This document shows, piece by piece, positions 1-7,014 of a stretch of 21,480 bases of DNA. This DNA is from Gemmatimonadota bacterium (lineage in GTDB: Bacteria > Gemmatimonadota > Gemmatimonadetes > Gemmatimonadales > GWC2-71-9): assembly GCA_025361465.1 (NCBI GenBank), contig JANYAG010000268.1, positions 1-21,480 of the forward strand, written 5' to 3'. The notes under the pieces were generated by a model. It was not told where the DNA came from and did no database searches. It was given only the letters and a program-made list of their open reading frames with translations. Position 1 is the stretch's first letter; the number at the start of each line of letters is the position of its first letter. A program made the translations under genes and the position numbers.

Positions 1-433
1 GCGCCACCTCGCTCCGCACCCGCTCCGGGTCCATCCCCTCGCGCAGCGCCACGAATTCCATTTCCGGCGTGATCTCACCCTTGCGGGCGTAATGCATTTG
101 TGTGACGGCGCCACGCCCGCGCAACACCGTGCGACGCAGCGCCGGCGGCATCTCGAGTCCCAGCGTCTGGTCGCGGTCGTTGAGTGACACGACATCGCGG
201 GACATGATCCAGGGCAGTCGGATGGCGGGAAGCCCGTCGCGCACATCGACACCCTGCGGGCCCGAAGTGTCGTACACCCGCACGGCATGGTTGTGCGTCC
301 CGTCGGGTGAATCGCTCAGCGCGATCTGGCGCATCGGCACGCGGATGCCGGCGGGGCCTTCGACTTCGATTTTGCGGGAGTTCGGATACGCCTCGCCGAA
401 CGTCGAGGATTCAGGGGTGATCGTCGCGGTCAT
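1..433 (-). CDS. thiC: Phosphomethylpyrimidine synthase ThiC, N-terminal part (cut by window edge)
   Basis: The reverse strand from the ATG at 433 encodes about 144 residues of the N-terminus of ThiC, and the reading frame is still open at position 1. Visible ThiC hallmarks are the stretches VTQMHYARKGEITPEMEF and ALREGMDPERVRSEVA, which match the conserved end of the ThiC N-terminal domain just before the catalytic barrel. ThiC is a cytoplasmic radical-SAM enzyme that turns aminoimidazole ribotide into the HMP-phosphate pyrimidine of thiamine. The C-terminal iron-sulfur cysteine motif is outside the window. A TPP riboswitch lies 21 nt upstream of the start, which is the usual control of thiC. 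A weak Shine-Dalgarno (GGAG) lies about 11 nt before the ATG. Confidence 0.96.
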   Translation of the reverse strand, partial: MTATITPESSTFGEAYPNSRKIEVEGPAGIRVPMRQIALSDSPDGTHNHAVRVYDTSGPQGVDVRDGLPAIRLPWIMSRDVVSLNDRDQTLGLEMPPALRRTVLRGRGAVTQMHYARKGEITPEMEFVALREGMDPERVRSEVA

Positions 434-454
434 GAGGGGGTCACTCCGATGCAG

Positions 455-546
455 GTCCGCCTCCCTCCGCCGGTATCAACCGGGTCAGGTTCCAAGGGTG
501 CCTCTCAACCCGGCTCCGGAAGTGGAACGGGGTGCCCCTGGCGGAC
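455..546 (-). promoter_or_regulatory. TPP (THI-box) riboswitch upstream of thiC
   Basis: Read on the minus strand, the element begins and ends with a perfect 7-bp P1 stem (GTCCGCC at 546-540 paired with GGCGGAC at 461-455). Inside it are the hallmark THI-box strings TTGAGAGG, ACCCTTGGAACCTGACCCGG and TTGATACCGGCGGAGGGA, in the right order and spacing. This aptamer binds thiamine pyrophosphate and switches off thiamine biosynthesis genes. Its 3' end is 21 nt from the thiC ATG, so the Shine-Dalgarno region is immediately downstream and control of translation start is plausible. I saw no clear terminator stem with a U-tract in the remaining gap. Confidence 0.96.
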
Positions 547-582
547 GGGGGAAAGGTAACGAAAAGAGTGGTACTGAGCTGA

Positions 583-631
583 ATAGCTATAATACTTGCT
601 TTTACAGCCTCCAACAGCTAATATATTAGCT
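583..631 (+). promoter_or_regulatory. hipBA promoter with palindromic candidate operators
   Basis: A perfect TATAAT -10 box lies at 588-593, predicting a start near 600; no good -35 is visible. The 8-bp palindrome ATAGCTAT (583-590) overlaps the -10. A perfect 16-bp palindrome, AGCTAATATATTAGCT (616-631), ends directly against the hipB ATG. Both share the AGCTA half-site, and their centres are 37 bp apart. HipB proteins typically repress their own operon by binding such inverted repeats, so these are the natural candidate HipB sites. The stretch is much more AT-rich than its surroundings. The thiC promoter must lie in or beside the same stretch, since the riboswitch begins at 546. Confidence 0.7.
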
Positions 632-970
632 ATGCCACGAACCAAGTTCCGGGAGCCACTCCCCTTGGCGGTCCGCGACGACCTCAGGAAGCTGGGAGGC
701 GCCATCCGCGCCGCCCGGCTGCGCCGTCGCTGGACGCAGGCCCTCCTCGCCGAGAAGGCGGGGATTGCCATCATGACGCTGCGGAGCGCCGAGCAGGGGC
801 ACCCGGGCATCACCCTGGCCACCTACCTCACCATCCTCTGGGCGCTCAACCTCGGCCACCTGGTGGCACCTCTGGCCGACCCGGCCTCCGATCGTGATGG
901 CCTCGCCATGTCGGCCGGCCGCCTGGGTGAGCGGGTCTACCCCCGCCGGGAGCTGGACGATGACTTCTAG
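632..970 (+). CDS. hipB: HipB-type antitoxin, XRE-family helix-turn-helix regulator
   Basis: The protein has 112 residues, with an XRE-type helix-turn-helix at about residues 22-75 containing the typical string RRRWTQALLAEKAG. It is the likely antitoxin that binds and inhibits the HipA kinase and represses the operon. I chose the ATG at 632 rather than an upstream in-frame TTG at 596, because the predicted transcription start is near 600 and family proteins begin shortly before the HTH. There is no convincing Shine-Dalgarno; the 16-bp operator palindrome occupies that space, so repressor binding could also affect translation start. The gene overlaps hipA by 11 nt, a sign of translational coupling. 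The acidic C-terminal tail (ELDDDF) is encoded in the overlap. Confidence 0.88.
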   Translation: MPRTKFREPLPLAVRDDLRKLGGAIRAARLRRRWTQALLAEKAGIAIMTLRSAEQGHPGITLATYLTILWALNLGHLVAPLADPASDRDGLAMSAGRLGERVYPRRELDDDF

Positions 971-2228
971 TTGCTTCGTCTTTGTCCATCTCCCCGATGC
1001 CACGGCGCCGGTAGTCTGTGGACGATTCGCCCAGCGCGTGACACCGGCTGGACTGCGCGTGGGCGAGTACACCTACGGCGCGTCATACATCCGTCGCGCC
1101 GACCGCGTGGCACTCGACCCGATCTCTCTGCCACTCGGCAAGGGCACTTTCCCACCGGTGACCGCGCTCGGCGGTGTGTATGGCGTGCTCCGTGACGCCG
1201 GGCCCGATGCCTGGGGACGGGTCGTCATCGAGCGCGCGCAAGGTGCCCGCGCGCCGCTGCCGGAAATCGAGTATCTGCTGGCCGCGGGCGACGACCGCAT
1301 TGGTGCGCTCGCCTTTGGCACCTCCGCGAACCACCCGATGCCGGCACGAGGACATTACCGGGCCATTGACCTGCCCGCGTTGCTCGACGCCGCGGCACTG
1401 GTGGAAGACGCGTCCGCCAGCACGCCGGAGGTCCAGCGCGCCGCGGAGTTGCTGCTGCAGGGCGTGACGATGGGTGGTGCGCGACCCAAGGCGGTCGTCG
1501 CAGACCAGGGCGCCGCGTGGATCGCCAAGTTCCCGGCACGAGCCGATCGCTGCAACATGGCAGCAGTGGAGGCGGGACTGTTGCGGCTGGCGGCCGAGTG
1601 CGGCATGACCGTGTCGCACGCCCGGACCGAGCGCGTCGGCGGCAAGCCGGTGCTCCTGGTCGAGCGATTCGACCGGCGGCGGAATGCGGCCGGCGCGACG
1701 ACCCGTGCCCGCTACCTGAGTGCGCTCACCATCCTCGATGCCGATGAAATGCCCTCGCCGGCCTGGTCGTATCCGGCACTCGCCGAGCAGCTTCGGCGCC
1801 GGTCGGCGCAACCCGATGCCGATCGCAGGGAACTGTTCCGGCGCATGGTGTTCAACGCGCTGGTGTCCAACAGCGATGACCACCCGCGCAACCACGCCAT
1901 GCTCTGCTGGCGGGAGGAAGCGTGGCTCCTCTCGCCCCTCTTTGACGTGGTGCCGGGAGGACACCCGGCCTCGTTCGAGCGCGAGCTGGCCCTTACGGTC
2001 GGCCGCTTTGGCCGGAGCGCGCGTCGTGCCAATCTCCTGAGTGAGGCCGGGACATTCGGCCTCGCTCCGACGGAAGCTGACGCACTGATCACGCAGATGA
2101 AGGGCCAGGTCAGCGCGCGCTGGGAGGAGTGCTTCCGCCAATTCGGAGCGATACAGTCAGACCTGGACGCCGTCCGCCACGCCTTGGTCCCGGACGCATT
2201 CGAGCAGCAACCACCGGATATGCGCTGA
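960..2228 (+). CDS. hipA: HipA-family serine/threonine kinase toxin
   Basis: This 422-residue protein has the HipA architecture: an N-terminal domain (about 1-115, with GVLRDAGPDAWGR) followed by the kinase domain. Visible kinase elements are the glycine-rich loop TMGGARPK (170-177), a probable ATP-binding lysine K190, the catalytic segment NSDDHPRNH with D306 and N311, and the metal-binding aspartate D329 in LFDVV. These sit close to E. coli HipA D309, N314 and D332. HipA kinases phosphorylate aminoacyl-tRNA synthetases such as GltX and cause dormancy. At the position of E. coli HipA Ser150, the autophosphorylated P-loop serine, this protein seems to have Thr170. The start at 960 overlaps hipB; an upstream in-frame ATG at 894 lies deep within hipB and is less likely. 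Confidence 0.93.
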   Translation: MTSSCFVFVHLPDATAPVVCGRFAQRVTPAGLRVGEYTYGASYIRRADRVALDPISLPLGKGTFPPVTALGGVYGVLRDAGPDAWGRVVIERAQGARAPLPEIEYLLAAGDDRIGALAFGTSANHPMPARGHYRAIDLPALLDAAALVEDASASTPEVQRAAELLLQGVTMGGARPKAVVADQGAAWIAKFPARADRCNMAAVEAGLLRLAAECGMTVSHARTERVGGKPVLLVERFDRRRNAAGATTRARYLSALTILDADEMPSPAWSYPALAEQLRRRSAQPDADRRELFRRMVFNALVSNSDDHPRNHAMLCWREEAWLLSPLFDVVPGGHPASFERELALTVGRFGRSARRANLLSEAGTFGLAPTEADALITQMKGQVSARWEECFRQFGAIQSDLDAVRHALVPDAFEQQPPDMR

Positions 2229-2277
2229 ACCTCCCGCTATCATTCCCCTGCTCCATCAACCCTTGGCCAGGATTCCC

Positions 2278-2805
2278 ATGTCACCGCTCCCGCTCCGCCA
2301 CGCACTCACACTTGCCGCCATGCTGACCCTCGTCGCCTGCGGCGAGAAGCCCAAGGCCGACCAACCAGCCGCCACGCCGGCTGCGGCACCAGTCGCTCCC
2401 GCCACGCCAGGCGCCGCCGACCCCGCCACCGCCACCTTCGCCCCGGCGCTCGCCGTCGACGTGGCCAAGATGACGCACACCGCCAACGGGCTCTACTATC
2501 AGGATCTCGTGGTCGGCACCGGTGCCCGCGCCGACAGCGGCAAGACCATCAGCGTCCACTACACCGGCTACCTCGCCGATGGCACGATGTTCGAGACCAG
2601 CACCAAGGGCACGCCGATCGAATTCCCGCTCGGCCAGGGCCGCGTGGTGCAGGGCTGGGATCAGGGGCTTCCCGGCATGAAGGTGGGCGGCAAGCGGCAA
2701 TTGGTGATTCCCTCGGCGCTCGGCTATGGCGACAGGGGTCAGGGACCGATTCTCGGTGGCGCGATCATGATATTCACGGTGGAACTGATGGCTGTGAAGA
2801 AATGA
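2278..2805 (+). CDS. FKBP-type peptidyl-prolyl isomerase lipoprotein (first of a tandem pair)
   Basis: The 175-residue precursor has a lipoprotein signal ending in LVAC (Cys21), then an Ala/Pro/Thr-rich linker to about residue 55, then a C-terminal FKBP domain at about residues 80-175. FKBP hallmarks are SVHYTGYLADGTMFETS, VVQGWDQGLPGMKVGGKR and LVIPSALGYGDRG. The expected role is cis-trans isomerisation of proline peptide bonds to help proteins fold in the periplasm, tethered to a membrane by the lipid anchor. The ATG at 2278 has an AGGA Shine-Dalgarno at good spacing; an in-frame TTG at 2263 would only add residues before the signal peptide. The stop codon overlaps the ATG of the next FKBP gene. 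Confidence 0.93.
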   Translation: MSPLPLRHALTLAAMLTLVACGEKPKADQPAATPAAAPVAPATPGAADPATATFAPALAVDVAKMTHTANGLYYQDLVVGTGARADSGKTISVHYTGYLADGTMFETSTKGTPIEFPLGQGRVVQGWDQGLPGMKVGGKRQLVIPSALGYGDRGQGPILGGAIMIFTVELMAVKK

Positions 2806-3269
2806 GGATGGGAATGACGATCACGGCGTTGCTGTGCGCCATGACATTGACCTCTTGTGGGAGTGACTCCGTGACCGGTCCCCAGTCGCCCGAAACGATC
2901 ACCTTCGCCGCATCACTCGGCGTTGACCTCAACGCCATGACCCGCAGTTCCACCGGACTCTACACGCGCGACTTGACGGTCGGCACCGGTGCCACCGCGG
3001 TCAACGGCAAGACGCTCGGGATGCACTACATGGGCTACCTGAGCAACGGCACGCTGTTCGACGGCAACACGTCCGCGAGTCCCTTCTCGTTCGTTCTCGG
3101 TGCCAACACCGTCATCCAGGGCTGGGAGCAGGGGATCGTCGGCATGAAGGTCGGCGGCCGCCGGCAACTGGTGATTCCTCCGTCGCTCGGGTACGGCAAT
3201 ACCACGATGGGCCCGATCCCGGCCGGGTCGGTCCTGATCTTCACGGTGGACCTGGTGTCGGTGCAGTAG
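2802..3269 (+). CDS. FKBP-type peptidyl-prolyl isomerase lipoprotein (second of a tandem pair)
   Basis: This 155-residue protein has the same plan as the gene before it: a short lipoprotein signal with LTSC (Cys19), a conserved lead-in (ASLGVDLNAMTRSSTGLYTRD) and an FKBP domain with VIQGWEQGIVGMKVGGRR and LVIPPSLGYGN. The lead-in closely resembles the matching part of its neighbour (ALAVDVAKMTHTANGLYYQD), so the pair probably arose by duplication. One active-site aromatic region differs: HYTGYL in the first copy is HYMGYL here. The start overlaps the previous stop (ATGA). Two further in-frame ATGs follow at 2808 and 2814, and the one at 2814 has the best-spaced Shine-Dalgarno (GAGGA), so the true start is uncertain by four residues. 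Confidence 0.91.
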   Translation: MRMGMTITALLCAMTLTSCGSDSVTGPQSPETITFAASLGVDLNAMTRSSTGLYTRDLTVGTGATAVNGKTLGMHYMGYLSNGTLFDGNTSASPFSFVLGANTVIQGWEQGIVGMKVGGRRQLVIPPSLGYGNTTMGPIPAGSVLIFTVDLVSVQ

Positions 3270-3315
3270 GGAGCGGCACGCCCTCCCGCGCCGCACCCTC
3301 GCACCGAGACTGCCA

Positions 3316-3678
3316 ATGGCCCCGCCCCGCCGGACTGGTGGCATGGTCTACTCCTCCGAACTTGGCCGCACCTGCCCCACCTGCCGCCAGTCGCTCACCA
3401 TGTGCCGCTGCAGCGCCAACGACACCCGAGTCGTCGGCGACGGCAACGTGCGTGTTGGCAGGGAATCGAAAGGTCGTGGCGGCAAGGTGGTGACGGTGGT
3501 GACCGGGCTGCCGCTGGCGCACGCCGCCCTGGGTACCCTTGCCACTCGACTCAAGAAACGGTGCGGCACCGGCGGGACCGTCAAGGACGGCGTGATCGAG
3601 ATCCAGGGCGAGTACCGCGACGTGATCGTGGCGGAACTCCTCAGTGCGGGCTTCAAGGCCAGGAAGATCGGCGGCTGA
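3316..3678 (+). CDS. yciH: YciH/SUI1 (eIF1-like) translation factor with cysteine cluster
   Basis: The 120-residue product carries a C-terminal SUI1 domain (about 50-120) with the family strings LATRLKKRCGTGGTVKDG and VIEIQGEYRD, and starts its conserved part with VYSSELGR as YciH proteins do. YciH is a small cytoplasmic protein related to eukaryotic eIF1 that acts on translation initiation. A CxxC-x6-CxC cluster (Cys20, Cys23, Cys30, Cys32) sits between the start and the SUI1 domain and could bind zinc. E. coli YciH lacks it, but I believe other bacterial members have one. The start is uncertain: ATG at 3316 or ATG at 3343 (MVYSS), neither with a good Shine-Dalgarno. Confidence 0.9.
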   Translation: MAPPRRTGGMVYSSELGRTCPTCRQSLTMCRCSANDTRVVGDGNVRVGRESKGRGGKVVTVVTGLPLAHAALGTLATRLKKRCGTGGTVKDGVIEIQGEYRDVIVAELLSAGFKARKIGG

Positions 3679-3735
3679 TCCCCTTATTTTGATTCCATCG
3701 CCGCCCCAGGCGAGCTGGACCATCAGGGGGATACC

Positions 3736-4400
3736 ATGCAGGGGATCATCTTCGTCAGCATCGCCGTCGTGGTGGTCATTCCACTGGTGATCGCATTGGT
3801 CGTCTGGCAACGCCGGCTGCAGCCGCGCGCAGCGAAGCACTCAAGTCCATCGCCACGAACCTCCGGGCCGAATTCCGGCCCGACGGTCCACCGGACCTGG
3901 CCCAAAGCCTGGCCACACTGCCGCTCTGCTCCAAGCGAGCCCGTGGCAAGCTCAGCAATCTGCTGCAGCGCTTCTCAGGCGAAGAGGACTTCGCGGTCTT
4001 CGACTACGAGTACTACCAGAGTTCAGGACAATCCGGTCACATGGTGCGCCAGACGGTGGCCTGCCTCAACCTGGACCCCATGGTGATGCCCGAGTTCTCG
4101 ATGCACCCCGAGAATTTCGTCGACAAGATCGCCATCAAGTTCGGCGGCCAGGACATCGACTTCGACCAGCACCCGACGTTCTCGGCCCGCTACCGGGTCA
4201 ACAGCTCCCGAGAGAGTGAGCTCCGGCGGGCGTTCACCCCGTCATTGATCGGCTGGATCGAGCAGCAGCCAGAGTGCTGTCTCGAGGGTACCGGGCGACG
4301 AGTCATCTGGTACCATGCTGGCAAGCAGGTGGAACCCGATCAGCTGGAGCAATTCGTCCGCGACGCGCGGGGCTTCTTCAAGCAACTGCTGCGCAGCTGA
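3736..4400 (+). pseudogene. Membrane-anchored protein of unknown function, interrupted by a -1 frameshift
   Basis: An ATG at 3736 with a good Shine-Dalgarno (AGGGGG) begins a hydrophobic N-terminal segment (IIFVSIAVVVVIPLVIALVV, then WQRR). That frame loses coding character soon after and becomes Ser/Thr/Trp-rich. From about 3819 the frame one base back is open to the stop at 4400, has strong GC third positions and reads as an ordinary soluble domain of about 190 residues (LRAEFRPDGPP, FAVFDYEYYQSSG, VACLNLDPMVMPEFSMHP, FKQLLRS). One missing base between about 3811 and 3840, in a GC-rich run, would restore a single protein of about 220 residues with one membrane anchor. I do not recognise the family. 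This may be a real mutation or a sequencing or assembly error. If the frame is truly broken, the downstream part could start at ATG 4041. Confidence 0.75.
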
Positions 4401-4419
4401 CTATAAGGAGAGCGGATTC

Positions 4420-4902
4420 GTGCCGAGCACCGTGCGCGTCAAGGTGATCAATGAAAGCGGCAAGCTGGTCGGACCGGTGGAGACGGCCCGCGTGGAGCGG
4501 AGCGACGCCGAATGGCGGCAGCTCCTCACCACCGACCAGTACCGGATCGCCCGCAACAAGGGCACCGAGGCGCCGTTCTGCGGCACCCTGCTCGACAACA
4601 AGCGCAGCGGGGTCTACGCCTGCATCTGCTGCCGGCTGCCGCTGTTTTCGTCGGACACCAAGTTCGAGTCGGGCACTGGATGGCCGTCGTTCTTCGCACC
4701 TGTGGCCGAAGAGAACGTCGCCGTCCACGTCGATCGAAGCTACGGGATGGTTCGTACCGAGATTCTCTGCGCCCGCTGCGATGCGCATCTCGGGCATGTC
4801 TTCGACGATGGCCCTCCACCGACCCGGCAGCGGCACTGCCTCAACTCCGAATCGCTCTTCTTCACCAGTAAGGAAGACCTCGCCTCGCTCGCAGAACCTT
4901 GA
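4420..4902 (+). CDS. msrB: Peptide-methionine (R)-S-oxide reductase MsrB
   Basis: The 160-residue protein is a complete MsrB. The zinc-binding pairs are C68xxC71 (in CICC) and C117xxC120 (in CARC), and the catalytic cysteine is Cys140 in RHCLNSESLFF. The conserved strings FCGTLLDNKRSGVYAC, GTGWPSFF and HLGHVFDDGP are all present. It reduces methionine-R-sulfoxide in proteins using thioredoxin. There is no signal peptide, so it should be cytoplasmic. I chose GTG 4420 because AAGGAG lies 9 nt before it and just after the previous stop at 4400. The open frame extends further upstream, but only inside the preceding gene. The 20-nt spacing suggests cotranscription with that gene. Confidence 0.95.
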   Translation: MPSTVRVKVINESGKLVGPVETARVERSDAEWRQLLTTDQYRIARNKGTEAPFCGTLLDNKRSGVYACICCRLPLFSSDTKFESGTGWPSFFAPVAEENVAVHVDRSYGMVRTEILCARCDAHLGHVFDDGPPPTRQRHCLNSESLFFTSKEDLASLAEP

Positions 4903-5006
4903 CCTGAAACGGATCCACCCATTCTCCCGTCAGGTGAGATGACGGAAAGTTTCCTGATTGACCAGCGCAACATCAGTGGCCTGGTCTCACGGCAAGGAGG
5001 ATCCAG

Positions 5007-5291
5007 ATGGCAGGCGAAAGCAACACCGAAGAGCACCGGGTTTCCGGCGATGGCCTGGTGGCGCGCGTCAAGGAATTGGTGAAGGAAGGCAATGCCCGCC
5101 GGATCATCGTCAAGGACGAGGCGGGGCATACCCTGATCGAAATTCCGCTGACGTTCGGCGTGGTGGGGGCCTTCTTCCTGCCCGTCTGGGTGGCCCTCGG
5201 CTCGATCGCGGCCTTGGCGAATCACTACACCTTGGTGGTCGAGAAGAAGGAAGGGGCCACACCAGCCGGCGAGCTGCCCCGCGAGGAGTAG
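5007..5291 (+). CDS. DUF4342 family small membrane protein
   Basis: This 94-residue protein shows the DUF4342 pattern: a short amphipathic N-terminal part (VSGDGLVARVKELVKEGNAR), then RRIIVKDEAGHTLIEIPLT, then a hydrophobic helix at about 50-70 (FGVVGAFFLPVWVALGSIAA) and a final strand (YTLVVEKK). The function of the family is not known. The ATG is well supported by a perfect AAGGAGG six bases upstream. It stands alone, with about 100 nt before it and 220 nt after it. Confidence 0.88.
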   Translation: MAGESNTEEHRVSGDGLVARVKELVKEGNARRIIVKDEAGHTLIEIPLTFGVVGAFFLPVWVALGSIAALANHYTLVVEKKEGATPAGELPREE

Positions 5292-5307
5292 ACCCGCCGC
5301 CACATCG

Positions 5308-5323
5308 CCGGACACCGGTCCGG
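5308..5323 (+). terminator. Short GC-rich hairpin downstream of the DUF4342 gene
   Basis: CCGGAC (5308-5313) and GTCCGG (5318-5323) form a perfect 6-bp stem with a four-base loop, 17 nt after the DUF4342 stop codon. No T-run follows, so it is at best a weak or Rho-assisted terminator. The rest of the 220-nt gap to the next gene shows no clear promoter. Confidence 0.35.
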
Positions 5324-5511
5324 GGTTGACGTTTCGCCTCCCCGGACCGATCTTCTTGCCCCAATCCCCCAAAGTCGCGGTTGGGATTACCCTCCCCCTG
5401 GGTTCTGTCGGACCACAGCGATAGCAAGTTGGCACCTCTCGCCCTGACGGCCTTCCTGCCGAGGGCCGCGGTACGTCTACGGTCGCTGACCTCAATCAGG
5501 AACAGCGCGGA

Positions 5512-7002
5512 ATGCGGATGCGACGGGCCCACGTTGGCTTCAGTTGGCTGCTGCTCACCCTCGTCGCCGGATGCGGTGGCGGGGAGGTGGCGACCACTGC
5601 CCGGACCCCCGCGCCGGCGCCGGTTCCAGCCGCGCTGACCGTTGTATCCGGCAACGATCAGGACGGCACCCTCGACGATCCGCTCCCGGTCGAGGTGCAT
5701 TTCAGGGTGGCTGACAGCACTGGTCGGCCCCTGGGCGGCGTCACCGTCCATCTGGAAATCACTGAAGGTGGCGGCACGGTACCGCAATCCGTGCTCACCA
5801 CCGACGGCGACGGCGAAGTCCAGACCCCCTGGACGCTGGGCCCGGCACCCGGCCTCAACCGGCTCGAGGCACGACTCCCTGGCTCGCCGAGTGCGGTGGC
5901 CACGGCGAACGCTTCGAGCTGCGACCTGATCAATTGCGTTGACGACCGGATTGGCGACAACCCGAACGACTGGAAGGTCCTCAACATCCCTACCTACGAC
6001 GGGTCGGGTGAGATCACTCACCCCGACGTCGTTCGCGGCGGGTTGGGACTTCGCTGGCTCTGGATGGCGGTGACCCCGTATCCGAATTCCGACACGGACA
6101 AGGAAAATCCGTCGCTGTTCCAGAGCCACAATGGCCGCTTCTGGCGCATCCCCAAGGGACTCACCAATCCGGTGGTCAAGCCGGCCGACGGCTACCTCTC
6201 CGATCCGGACCTCGTGTTCGACGCGCCGACCAAGCGCTTCTGGATGTACTACCGGCACGTCACCCAGGGCATGAACAACATCCTGCTGGTGCGCAGCACT
6301 GATGGCGTGCGCTGGGACGCCCCGATCCAGGTCGTCAGTGTTCCCAGTCACCAAGCGGTCTCGCCGACCGTGGTCCACAACTCTCCCGCGGCGCCATGGA
6401 TCATGTGGGTCGCCGACGCACAGGCCAACGGCTGCACCTCCCGGAACATCACCATCCGTCGCCGCACGTCGCAGGATGGCATCAACTGGAGCATCCCCTA
6501 CGGCACCGACCTCGCGCAGCCAGGCCAGATCGTCTGGCACCTCGATATCGAGTGGGTCCCGGCCCGATCGGAATACTGGGCCCTGTACAACACGTATCCG
6601 GTCGGGGGGACCTGCGCGACGAACGCCGTCTACTTCGCGCGAAGCCGTGATGGCATCTCCTGGACGACCTACCCATCGCCGGTGATCCGCAAGGGCGTCC
6701 TGCCGGCCCTGCGCGATCTCGTCTACCGCTCCAGCATGCTCATCAACGACAATGCCGACAGTGTCCGGCTCTTTGTGTCCGGGGCCGTCTTCGAGAACAG
6801 CATGTACGCCTGGAGCACCGCAACGGTCGCCCGTCGCACGGACGAGCTCTTTGCCGATGTCGAGATTCCGCCACCAGTCAATCGTCCCAGCGACCCGATC
6901 CGCCGCGACTTGCCACCGCCGGAACCCGATGTCGGCCCAGTCACGAAGAGCGGCAGCGGCCTTTCGGTCACCCCGCCCCGCCCCAGGCGCATCCGCCAGT
7001 AA
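5512..7002 (+). CDS. Lipoprotein with Ig-like domain and glycosidase-type beta-propeller, function unknown
   Basis: The 496-residue precursor has a lipoprotein signal with VAGC (Cys21). Residues about 35-135 look like a bacterial Ig-like (Big-1 type) domain (PVEVHFRVADSTGRPLGGVTVHLEI). Residues about 150-450 show repeated short beta segments with patterns such as SDPDLVFDAPTKRFWMYYR, VRSTDGVRWDAP and YFARSRDGISWTTYP. Repeats of the form SxDGxxW are typical of five-bladed propellers related to glycoside hydrolase families 43 and 32 and of exo-sialidases. No catalytic set could be assigned with confidence, so an enzyme activity is only a possibility. The C-terminal 45 residues are Pro/Arg-rich and probably disordered. 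Starts at 5512 and 5518 are both possible. It converges with the next gene, with 12 nt between the stop codons. Confidence 0.82.
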   Translation: MRMRRAHVGFSWLLLTLVAGCGGGEVATTARTPAPAPVPAALTVVSGNDQDGTLDDPLPVEVHFRVADSTGRPLGGVTVHLEITEGGGTVPQSVLTTDGDGEVQTPWTLGPAPGLNRLEARLPGSPSAVATANASSCDLINCVDDRIGDNPNDWKVLNIPTYDGSGEITHPDVVRGGLGLRWLWMAVTPYPNSDTDKENPSLFQSHNGRFWRIPKGLTNPVVKPADGYLSDPDLVFDAPTKRFWMYYRHVTQGMNNILLVRSTDGVRWDAPIQVVSVPSHQAVSPTVVHNSPAAPWIMWVADAQANGCTSRNITIRRRTSQDGINWSIPYGTDLAQPGQIVWHLDIEWVPARSEYWALYNTYPVGGTCATNAVYFARSRDGISWTTYPSPVIRKGVLPALRDLVYRSSMLINDNADSVRLFVSGAVFENSMYAWSTATVARRTDELFADVEIPPPVNRPSDPIRRDLPPPEPDVGPVTKSGSGLSVTPPRPRRIRQ

Positions 7003-7014
7003 CTCCCGCGTTGC

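Noticed and set aside
3805..3840. Programmed -1 ribosomal frameshifting as explanation for the split gene
   Set aside because: No slippery heptamer or clear downstream pseudoknot was seen in the switch zone; a missing base is simpler.
5110..6540. A 476-residue minus-strand open frame across the DUF4342 gene and the Ig/propeller lipoprotein
   Set aside because: It spans two supported plus-strand genes and has no recognisable motif, signal or ribosome site.
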